Positions 56,298 to 64,000 of a stretch of 64,000 bases of DNA are shown in pieces; positions within the stretch are counted from its first letter, which is position 1, and the number at the start of each line of letters is the position of its first letter. The DNA is from an uncultured Oscillospiraceae bacterium. Its GTDB lineage: Bacteria > Bacillota > Clostridia > Oscillospirales > Oscillospiraceae. The notes below the pieces were generated by a model. That model was not told where the DNA came from. It was given only the letters and a program-made list of their open reading frames with translations, and did no database searches. Made by a program: the position numbers and the translations under genes. The stretch lies in assembly GCA_947628805.1 (NCBI GenBank), contig CANRBG010000003.1, positions 1-64,000 of the forward strand. The letters run 5' to 3'.

Positions 56298-57800
56298 TCA
56301 TTTGATAGCGCTTGTGTTACGCAGCGTCACGTCGTGATAGCCGCCCTCCACGATGCTGGTCTCGGATACCAGCGTCAGCTTGGCGTCCCGCTGCAGGGAC
56401 GGGATATCGGTGACGCCGCAGTTGCACATGGTGGACTTCACCTTGTAAAGGGTCATCTGCACGTTCTCATGCAGGCCGCCGGCGTAGGTGACATAGCTGT
56501 CCACACCTTCCTCGAAGCTGAGGCCCTCGCCGCCGCCCAGGTCGTACCGCTGCCAGTTCCGGGCCCGGTTGGAGCCCTCGCCCCAGTACTCCTTCACATA
56601 GGTGCCGTTGACGTTCAGCCTGGGGGTGGGGCTCTCATCGAAGCGGGCGAAATACCGGCCCAGCATCACAAAGTCCGCGCCCATGGCCAGAGCCAGCGTG
56701 ATGTGGTGGTCGTGGACGATGCCGCCGTCGGAGCACAGCGGCACGTACACGCCGGTCTCCTTATAATACTCGTCCCGGGCCTTGGCGACCTCGATGACCG
56801 CCGTGGCTTGGCCCCGGCCGATGCCCTTGGTCTCCCGGGTGATGCAGATGGAACCGCCGCCGATGCCGATCTTCACGAAGTCCGCTCCGGCGTCCGCCAG
56901 AAACCGGAAGCCCTCCGCGTCCACCACGTTGCCCGCGCCTACTTTCACGCTCTCGCCGTAGTGCTCCCGGATCCAGGCGATGGTGTTTTTCTGCCAGATG
57001 GAATGGCCCTCGGAGGAGTCGATGCACAGCACGTCCGCTCCGGCCTCCACCAGGGCGGGGACCCGTGTGGCATAGTCTCGGGAGTTGATGCCCGCCCCCA
57101 CCAGCAGCCGTTTTTTCGTGTCCAGCAGCTCGTCGGGGTTCTCCTTGTGGCTGGCGTAGTCCTTGCGGAAGACGAAATAGGCCAGTCTCCCGTCGTCGGT
57201 GATGATGGGCAGGCAGTTGAGCTTGTTCTCCCAGATGATGTCGTTGGCGGTCTTGAGGCTGGTGCCGTCCGGGGCTGTGACCAGCTTTTCAAAGGGCGTC
57301 ATGAAGTCCCGGACCACCTCGTCGGTGGACATGCGGCTGATGCGGTAGTCCCGGCTGGTGACAAGGCCCAGCAGCTTGCCGTTCGCCGTGCCGTCGTCGG
57401 TGACGGCCACGGTGGAAAAGCCGTTTTTGGCTTTCAGAGCCAGGATGTCGCCCAAGGTGGCGTCCGGGGTCACGTTGGAGGCGCTGACCACGAAACCGGA
57501 CTTGTGGTTCTTCACCCGGGCCACCATGGCGGCCTCGTCCTCCACGGACTGGGAGCCGTAGATGAAGGAGATGCCTCCCTCCCGGGCCAGGGCGATGGCC
57601 AGGGTGTCGTTGGAGACGGACTGCATGATGGCGGAGGTCAGGGGGATGTTCAGGGCGATGGCGGGCTCTTCTCCCATTTTATACCGCACCAGCGGGGTCT
57701 TCAGGCTGATGTTATCCGGAACGCATTTCTCGGACGTATAGCCGGGGATGAGCAGATACTCGCTGAAGGTGTGGGACGGTTCGCTGTAAAAGTGTGCCAT
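56298..57800 (-). CDS. guaB: IMP dehydrogenase (divergent, [12 protein letters not shown] active-site loop)
   Basis: CBS-like insert; [28 protein letters not shown]-terminal flap. Confidence 0.9.
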   Translation of the reverse strand: MAHFYSEPSHTFSEYLLIPGYTSEKCVPDNISLKTPLVRYKMGEEPAIALNIPLTSAIMQSVSNDTLAIALAREGGISFIYGSQSVEDEAAMVARVKNHKSGFVVSASNVTPDATLGDILALKAKNGFSTVAVTDDGTANGKLLGLVTSRDYRISRMSTDEVVRDFMTPFEKLVTAPDGTSLKTANDIIWENKLNCLPIITDDGRLAYFVFRKDYASHKENPDELLDTKKRLLVGAGINSRDYATRVPALVEAGADVLCIDSSEGHSIWQKNTIAWIREHYGESVKVGAGNVVDAEGFRFLADAGADFVKIGIGGGSICITRETKGIGRGQATAVIEVAKARDEYYKETGVYVPLCSDGGIVHDHHITLALAMGADFVMLGRYFARFDESPTPRLNVNGTYVKEYWGEGSNRARNWQRYDLGGGEGLSFEEGVDSYVTYAGGLHENVQMTLYKVKSTMCNCGVTDIPSLQRDAKLTLVSETSIVEGGYHDVTLRNTSAIK

Positions 57801-57813
57801 ATGCTGTCTCCTT

Positions 57814-60800
57814 TCAATCGTTCACCTGAAAATACCGTACCGCGGCCCGGAACATGCCCATGTCGTACCGGCCCGGTACGTTCTTGTAAAGGCTCTCTCC
57901 GATGCGCTCGGAGTGGCCCATCTTGCCGAATACCCGCCCGTCGGGGGACGTGATGCCCTCCACCGCCAGGACGGACCCGTTGGGGTTGAAGCGGATGTCC
58001 ATGGTGGGCTGGCCCGCCAGGTCCACATACTGGGTGGCGATCTGGCCGTTGGCGGCCAGGTCCTTTATGAGCTGCTCCGACGCCAAAAACCGGCCCTCCC
58101 CGTGGGAGATGGGGACGGTGTAGATCTGCCCCGGCTTCGTCTCCGCCAGCCAGGGGGACTTGTTGGAGGCGATCCGGGTCCGCACCAGCCGGGACTGGTG
58201 CCGGCCGATGGGGTTGAAAGTCAGCGTGGGGGCGTTCTCGTCCGCGTCCACGATCCGGCCGTAGGGCACCAGCCCCAGCTTCACCAACGCCTGGAAGCCG
58301 TTGCAGATACCGGCCATCAGGCCGCCCCGCTTATCCAGCAGATCCTCCACCCCGGCCCGGATGGCGCCGTTGCGGAAAAAGGCGGTGATGAACTTGCCGG
58401 ACCCATCCGGCTCGTCGCCGCCGGAGAAGCCCCCGGGAATAAATACCATCTGGGCGGTATCCAGCGCCTTGGCGAACCGGTCCGCGGACCGGGCGATGTG
58501 CTCCGCCGTCAGATTCGACACCACGCGGATCACCGGCTCCGCCCCGGCGTCCGCCAGGGCCCGGGCCGTGTCGTACTCGCAGTTGGTGCCGGGGAACACC
58601 GGGATCAGCACCCGGGGCCTGGCCGCCAGGACCACCGGGCTCGGCCGGCAGGCGGCGGCAAAGGAGAAGGCGGGGATATCCCGCTTTTCCGTGGGGATAT
58701 TGCAGGGGTACACCGGCTCCAACTTGTCCTCATAGAGGCTCTGCAGCCGGTCCAGAGCCACGCTCTCGCCGGCCAGCGTCAGGACCGGCTCCGCCATGGT
58801 ATGGCCCAGCGTCATGCCCTCCGCCGGAACGCCGTCCGCCAGCTCCGCTACGAACGCGCCGTAGGCGTAGCCGAAGATATCCGGCAAGGTCACGTCCGGC
58901 TCATAGGCGAAGCCCAGACCGTTGCCCAGGCACATCTTCAGCACGGCCTCCGCCACGCCCCCGTGGCCCGGCGTATACACCGCCAGGGCCCGGCCGGACA
59001 CGGTCAGGTCGTGGACTTTTTTATAAAGCTCCTTCAAGCTGTCGGTCTTCGGCAGACCCTGCCCGTCCGTCTCGGGCCGGAGCAGGACCACCGTATGGTC
59101 CGGGCCCTTGAACTCGTTGGAAATCACCTCGCCGGTCTTTCCCGTGGTGACGGCGAAGCTCACCAGGGTGGGCGGTACGGTCAGCTTTTCAAAGGTGCCG
59201 GACATGGAGTCCTTGCCGCCGATGGCGGCCACCCCCAGGCCCATCTGGGCCCGGAACGCCCCCAGCAAGGCCGCCAAAGGATCGCCCCAGCGGGCTGGGT
59301 CCTGGCCGGGCTTGGCGAAATACTCCTGGAACGTCAGATACACGTCCTCAAAGGCCGCGCCTGTGGCAATCAGCTTGGAGACCGATTCCACCACCGCCAG
59401 ATAGGCCGCGTGATAGGGGCTCTTCTCCCCGATGGCCGGGTCAAAGCCCCAGCTCATGAACGAGCAGGTATCGGTGTGGCCCCGCTCCAGGCTGATCTTG
59501 TGGACCATGGCCTGGATGGGGGTCTGCTGGTACTTGCCCCCAAAGGGCATGAGCACCGTTCCCGCGCCGATGGTGGAGTCGAACCGCTCGGAAAGCCCCC
59601 GCCGGGAGCACACGGAAAGGTCCCCCGCCAGGGCCTCATAGCCCCCGGCAAAGCTGTCGGGGACGGCCTTTTGCCAGTCCTGTGCCTTGTTGGGACAGAT
59701 AGAGATGTGCTTTTCAGCGCCGTTGGTGTCGAGGAAAGCCCGGGCCACGTCCACCACCACCCGGCCGTTCCAGGTCATGGTCAGCCGGGGCTCGGCCTTC
59801 ACTGTGGCGATAACGGTCGCCTCCAGGTTCTCCCCGTCGGCAAGCTCACAAAAGCGCTTCGCGTCCTCCGGGGCCACCACCACGGCCATGCGCTCCTGGC
59901 TCTCGGAGATGGCAAGCTCCGTTCCGTCCAGGCCCTCGTATTTCTTAGGGACCTTGGACAGGTCTATATCCAGCCCGTCGGCCAGCTCCCCCACCGCCAC
60001 GGATACGCCGCCGGCGCCGAAGTCGTTGCAGCGCTTGATGAGCCGGGAGGCCTCGGGGCTGCGGAAAAGCCGCTGGAGCTTCCGCTCCTCGGGGGCGTTG
60101 CCCTTTTGCACCTCGGAGGCCATGGTGGTCAGAGATTTCTTATTGTGGCTCTTGGACGAACCCGTGGCCCCGCCGATGCCGTCCCGGCCGGTGCGGCCGC
60201 CCAGCAAAATGACCACGTCCCCCGGCTGGGGCCGTTCCCGGCGCACGTTGGCCGCCGGGGCCGCGGCGATGACCGCGCCGATCTCCATGCGCTTGGCGGC
60301 GTAGCCGTCGTGATAGAGCTCGTCCACCATGCCCGTGGCCAGGCCGATCTGGTTGCCGTAGGAGGAATAGCCCGCCGCGGCGGTGGTCACCAGCTTCCGC
60401 TGGGGAAGCTTGCCGGGGATGGTCTGATCCACCGGCCGCAGCGGGTCCGCCCCGCCGGTGACCCGCATGGCCGCGTAGACATAGCTGCGGCCGCTGAGGG
60501 GGTCCCGGATGGCCCCGCCGATGCAGGTGGCCGCGCCGCCGAAGGGCTCGATCTCCGTGGGGTGGTTGTGGGTCTCGTTTTTGAATAGCAGAAGCCAGTC
60601 CTGGCTCTCCCCGTCCACCTGCACCTTGATCTTCACCGTGCAGGCGTTGATCTCCTCCGACTCGTCCAGCTTGTCCAGCTCCCCCCGGGCACGCAGCGCC
60701 TTGGCGGCGATGGTGCCGATGTCCATGAGGGTCACCGGCTTCGCCTCCCGCCCCAGCTCTTTCCGGACCGACAGATACTCGTCGTAGGCCTGCTGTAAAT

Positions 60801-61521
60801 ACTCGTCCGCGAAAGCCACATCGTCCACGATGGTGTTGAAGGTGGTATGGCGGCAGTGATCGGACCAGTAGGTGTCGATCATGCGGATCTCCGTGATAGT
60901 GGGGTCCCGCCTTTCGCCCCGGAAATAGTCCTGGCAGCAGCGGATGTCCCCCAGATCCATGGCAAGGCCCTTTTCGGCGATGAACGCATCAAGCCCCGCC
61001 TCGTCCAGGTCCCGGAAGCCCGTCAGGGTAGCTACCGTCTCCGGCACGTCGTACCGCATTGCCAGGGTCTCCACCGGGTCCAGGCCGGCAAGCCGGCTCT
61101 CCACCGGGTTGATGACGTAGCCCTGGACCTTTGCCAGGTCCTCCGCCGTCAGCGGGCCGTAGAGCATATATACCTTGGCGGTGCGCACCGCAGGCCGCTC
61201 CCCCTGGGACAGGATCTGGATGCACTGGGCGGCGCTGTCCGCCCGCTGGTCATACTGGCCGGGCAGATATTCCACGGCGAACACCGCCGCGCCATCGGCC
61301 GCCGGCAGATCGAAGCGCACGTCGTCCAGCTGGGGCTCGGACAGAACCGTATTCACCGCGTAGTCGAAAAGCCCCCGGTCAATGTCCTCCAGGTCGTACC
61401 GGTTCAGGATGCGTACCCGCTCCAACGCCCGGACCCCCAGAAACTCCCGGATATCCTCCGCCAGAGCCGCCGCCTCGTGGGCCAGCCCCGGCTTTTTCTC
61501 CACATAGACCCGATATACCAT
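57814..61521 (-). CDS. purL: Phosphoribosylformylglycinamidine synthase, single-chain with C-terminal glutaminase
   Basis: 1235 aa; [24 protein letters not shown]-terminal [26 protein letters not shown] and [14 protein letters not shown]. Confidence 0.95.
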   Translation of the reverse strand: MVYRVYVEKKPGLAHEAAALAEDIREFLGVRALERVRILNRYDLEDIDRGLFDYAVNTVLSEPQLDDVRFDLPAADGAAVFAVEYLPGQYDQRADSAAQCIQILSQGERPAVRTAKVYMLYGPLTAEDLAKVQGYVINPVESRLAGLDPVETLAMRYDVPETVATLTGFRDLDEAGLDAFIAEKGLAMDLGDIRCCQDYFRGERRDPTITEIRMIDTYWSDHCRHTTFNTIVDDVAFADEYLQQAYDEYLSVRKELGREAKPVTLMDIGTIAAKALRARGELDKLDESEEINACTVKIKVQVDGESQDWLLLFKNETHNHPTEIEPFGGAATCIGGAIRDPLSGRSYVYAAMRVTGGADPLRPVDQTIPGKLPQRKLVTTAAAGYSSYGNQIGLATGMVDELYHDGYAAKRMEIGAVIAAAPAANVRRERPQPGDVVILLGGRTGRDGIGGATGSSKSHNKKSLTTMASEVQKGNAPEERKLQRLFRSPEASRLIKRCNDFGAGGVSVAVGELADGLDIDLSKVPKKYEGLDGTELAISESQERMAVVVAPEDAKRFCELADGENLEATVIATVKAEPRLTMTWNGRVVVDVARAFLDTNGAEKHISICPNKAQDWQKAVPDSFAGGYEALAGDLSVCSRRGLSERFDSTIGAGTVLMPFGGKYQQTPIQAMVHKISLERGHTDTCSFMSWGFDPAIGEKSPYHAAYLAVVESVSKLIATGAAFEDVYLTFQEYFAKPGQDPARWGDPLAALLGAFRAQMGLGVAAIGGKDSMSGTFEKLTVPPTLVSFAVTTGKTGEVISNEFKGPDHTVVLLRPETDGQGLPKTDSLKELYKKVHDLTVSGRALAVYTPGHGGVAEAVLKMCLGNGLGFAYEPDVTLPDIFGYAYGAFVAELADGVPAEGMTLGHTMAEPVLTLAGESVALDRLQSLYEDKLEPVYPCNIPTEKRDIPAFSFAAACRPSPVVLAARPRVLIPVFPGTNCEYDTARALADAGAEPVIRVVSNLTAEHIARSADRFAKALDTAQMVFIPGGFSGGDEPDGSGKFITAFFRNGAIRAGVEDLLDKRGGLMAGICNGFQALVKLGLVPYGRIVDADENAPTLTFNPIGRHQSRLVRTRIASNKSPWLAETKPGQIYTVPISHGEGRFLASEQLIKDLAANGQIATQYVDLAGQPTMDIRFNPNGSVLAVEGITSPDGRVFGKMGHSERIGESLYKNVPGRYDMGMFRAAVRYFQVND

Positions 61522-61533
61522 ACCCGTCTCCTG

Positions 61534-62808
61534 TCAGTTTTTGATGGCTTTCATGGCCCGCGCGCCGATGTCATGCCGGTAAAAGGCGTTGGCAAAGTGG
61601 ACCTTCTCCACGCCGGCGTAGGCCGCCCGGACGGCCGCCGGCAGCGTGTCCGCCACCGCGGTCACCCCCAGCACCCGGCCGCCATTAGTGAGCAGTTTTC
61701 CCCCATCTCCAGCCAGCTTCGCCCCGGCCACATAGACCTGGGCCCCTATGCCGGCGTCATAGGTGATCTCATAGCCCTTTTCGTAGCTCTCCGGATACCC
61801 CTGGCTCGCCATAACGACGCAGCAGGCGCTCTTGTCCGCAAAGCGGACCTCCGTCTCCGCCAGGGTCCCGTTCCGGCAGGCCAGCATGGCCGTGAGCAGA
61901 TCGCTCTCCATCAGCGGCAGGACCACCTGGGTCTCCGGGTCCCCGAAACGGCAGTTGTACTCGATGACCTTGGGCCCGTCGGGGGTGAGCATCAGCCCGA
62001 AGTAGAGGCAGCCTTTGAAAGGCCGCCCCTCCGCCGCCATGGCGGCGATGGTGGGCTGGAAGATGGTCCGCATACACCGGTCGGCGATATCGGCGGTGTA
62101 ATAGGGGTTGGGGGCCACGGTGCCCATGCCCCCGGTGTTCAGGCCCTGGTCCCCGTCGTGGGCCCGCTTGTGGTCCATGGACGACACCATGGGCTTGACG
62201 GTCACCCCGTCGGTGAAGGCCAGCACGGATACCTCCGGGCCGGTGAGAAATTCCTCCACCACGATCTGGTCGCCGCTGGCGCCGAATTTTTTGTCCTCCA
62301 TGATGGATCGGACGGCTTCGGCCGCCTCGGCCCGGGTCTGGCAGATCAGCACGCCCTTGCCCAAAGCCAGGCCGTCGGCCTTCACCACCGTGGGAAGCGG
62401 CGCCGTCTCCACATAGGCCAATGCCTTGGCAGGATCGTCAAAGACCGCATAGGACGCGGTAGGGATGCCGTATTTTTTCATGAGGTTTTTGGAAAAGACC
62501 TTGCTGCCCTCGATGACGGCGGCCTTCTTGTCCGGACCGAAGCAGGGCACGCCAGCCGCCTCCAGCGCGTCCACCATCCCCAGGGCCAGAGGATCGTCCG
62601 GGGTGACCACCGCGAAGTCGACGGCGTTTTCCTTTGCAAAACGCACCGCGCCCTTTATGTCCTTGGCGCCGATATCCACGCACACCGCGTCCGTGGCGAT
62701 GCCTCCGTTGCCGGGCAGGGCATAGATGGTCTCCACGGCGGGATTTTCTTTCAGCTTCCGGATGACGGCGTGTTCCCGGCCGCCGCTGCCGATGACCATG
62801 AGCTTCAT
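61534..62808 (-). CDS. purD: Phosphoribosylamine-glycine ligase
   Basis: MKLMVIGSGGREHAV, GMGTVAPNPYY, ATP-grasp. Confidence 0.97.
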   Translation of the reverse strand: MKLMVIGSGGREHAVIRKLKENPAVETIYALPGNGGIATDAVCVDIGAKDIKGAVRFAKENAVDFAVVTPDDPLALGMVDALEAAGVPCFGPDKKAAVIEGSKVFSKNLMKKYGIPTASYAVFDDPAKALAYVETAPLPTVVKADGLALGKGVLICQTRAEAAEAVRSIMEDKKFGASGDQIVVEEFLTGPEVSVLAFTDGVTVKPMVSSMDHKRAHDGDQGLNTGGMGTVAPNPYYTADIADRCMRTIFQPTIAAMAAEGRPFKGCLYFGLMLTPDGPKVIEYNCRFGDPETQVVLPLMESDLLTAMLACRNGTLAETEVRFADKSACCVVMASQGYPESYEKGYEITYDAGIGAQVYVAGAKLAGDGGKLLTNGGRVLGVTAVADTLPAAVRAAYAGVEKVHFANAFYRHDIGARAMKAIKN

Positions 62809-62827
62809 AAAGGGGTCCTCCCTGCTA

Positions 62828-64000
62828 TCAGTGGTGGAACAGCCGCATGCCCGTAAAGGCCATGACGATGCCGTACTTGTCCGCCGTCTCGATCACGTTG
62901 TCGTCCCGGATGGAGCCGCCCGGCTCCGCGATATAGGCCACGCCGGACTTCCGGGCCCGCTCCACGTTGTCCCCAAAGGGGAAGAACGCGTCGCTGCCCA
63001 CGGTGACGCCGGACTGGGTTGCGATCCAGGCTTTCTTCTCCGCCGCCGTCAAAGGCGCGGGCTTTTCGGCAAACACCCGCTGCCAGGCGCCGTCGGCCAG
63101 TACGTCCTCGTACTCGTCGGAGATATACACATCGATGGCATTGTCCCGATCCGGCCGGCGCACGTCCGGCTTAAAGGGCAGATTCAGCACCTTTTCATGC
63201 TGGCGCAGGTACCAGTTGTCAGCCTTGCTCCCCGCCAGGCGGGTGCAGTGGATGCGGCTCTGCTGGCCGGCTCCCACGCCGATGGCCTGACCGTCCTTCA
63301 CATAGCAGACGGAGTTGGACTGGGTGTACTTGAGGGTGATGAGGGCCACGGTCATGTCCACCGCAGCCTCGGGAGGCAGGTCCTTGTTTTTCGTCACGAT
63401 GTTGGCAAAGGCGTCCGCCGTGATCTTATAGTCGTTGCGGCCCTGCTGGAAGGTGACGCCGTACACATCCTTGCGCTCCACCGGGGCGGGCACATAGGCC
63501 GGGTCGATCTTCACCACGTTGTAATTGCCCTTTTTCTTGGTCTTCAAGATAGCCAGGGCCTCGGGGGTATAGTCCGGGGCGATGACGCCGTCGGACACCT
63601 CCTCTTTCAGGTACCGGGCCGTGGCCTCGTCGCAGGGGTCGCTGAGGGCCGACCAGTCCCCGTAGGAGCACAGCCGGTCCGCCCCTCGGGCCCGGATGTA
63701 GGCGCAGGCGATGGGAGAAAGCGCCGCCGCCGGGTCCACGAAATATATCTTCTTATCTACATCGGAAAGGGGCTTGCCCACGGCGGCTCCCGCCGGGGAG
63801 ACGTGCTTGAAGCTGGCGGCGGCGGGCAGGCCCGTGGCCTCCTTGAGCTCCTTTACAAGCTGCCAGGCGTTGAAGGCGTCCAGGAAGTTGATGTACCCCG
63901 GCTTGCCGTTCAGCACCTCAATGGGCAGATCGCTCCCGTCCGCCATGAAGATGCAGGAGGGCTTCTGGTTGGGGTTGCAGCCGTATTTCAGTTCCAGTTC
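62828..64000 (-). CDS. Stand-alone AICAR formyltransferase (PurH-type, no IMP cyclohydrolase part seen), 5' end truncated by window
   Basis: Frame stays open to the edge: ...ELELKYGCNPNQKPSCIFMADGSDLPIEVLNGKPGYINFLDAFNAWQLVKELKEATGLPAAASFKHVSPAGAAVG; ends MAFTGMRLFHH. Confidence 0.9.
   Translation of the reverse strand, partial: ELELKYGCNPNQKPSCIFMADGSDLPIEVLNGKPGYINFLDAFNAWQLVKELKEATGLPAAASFKHVSPAGAAVGKPLSDVDKKIYFVDPAAALSPIACAYIRARGADRLCSYGDWSALSDPCDEATARYLKEEVSDGVIAPDYTPEALAILKTKKKGNYNVVKIDPAYVPAPVERKDVYGVTFQQGRNDYKITADAFANIVTKNKDLPPEAAVDMTVALITLKYTQSNSVCYVKDGQAIGVGAGQQSRIHCTRLAGSKADNWYLRQHEKVLNLPFKPDVRRPDRDNAIDVYISDEYEDVLADGAWQRVFAEKPAPLTAAEKKAWIATQSGVTVGSDAFFPFGDNVERARKSGVAYIAEPGGSIRDDNVIETADKYGIVMAFTGMRLFHH

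Noticed and set aside
57913-60588. 891-aa plus-strand ORF opposite purL (and 669 aa at 60847-62856)
   Set aside because: Low-complexity His/Gly/Arg/Leu-rich translation antisense to clear purL/purD; expected in GC-rich DNA where the complementary frame lacks stops.
1-64000. Search for transposases, integrases, phage structural genes, toxin-antitoxin modules or known defence genes
   Set aside because: No translation in the window shows their motifs; the tRNA-adjacent ORF is not an integrase and no att-like direct repeat was seen.

Overview
The window is a GC-rich, gene-dense chromosomal segment from a spore-forming Clostridia-type Firmicute, probably Oscillospiraceae-like (inferred from gene content: a DUF3794/LysM SipL-like protein, GerW/YtfJ, a SpoVB-like flippase, an IspH-S1 fusion, CdaA/CdaR and the gmk-rpoZ-remA order). 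Almost all genes are on the minus strand. The main plus-strand block is 20.9-25.4 kb (flippase, coaX, recG). The rest of the plus strand holds a DUF1540 gene, a truncated HTH fragment, a tRNA-Gly/tRNA-Pro pair and a repeat-protein gene. No transposon, prophage, CRISPR array or classical defence island was found. Most content is housekeeping: translation quality control, (p)pGpp-independent signalling (PASTA kinase/PP2C, c-di-AMP), tig-clpP-clpX-lon, scpAB, and purine/one-carbon metabolism. The less ordinary content is: (i) a tRNA-Gly-tRNA-Pro-hairpin-coiled-coil repeat gene unit behind one consensus promoter; (ii) two small-protein genes whose Shine-Dalgarno lies in the 3' arm of a hairpin, both containing CATACAATGG (RBS occlusion or a mother-cell sigma -10); (iii) a perfect 32-bp palindrome exactly spanning the core promoter of an RpiR-family regulator; (iv) a predicted leaderless recG promoter with an inverted repeat; (v) a truncated HTH gene facing a small orphan ORF; (vi) a translationally coupled cdaA-cdaR-RseC-like-DUF5685-J-domain run; (vii) a yebC start at the left edge that the ORF track misses. 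All calls come from reading the sequence; no database search was run.
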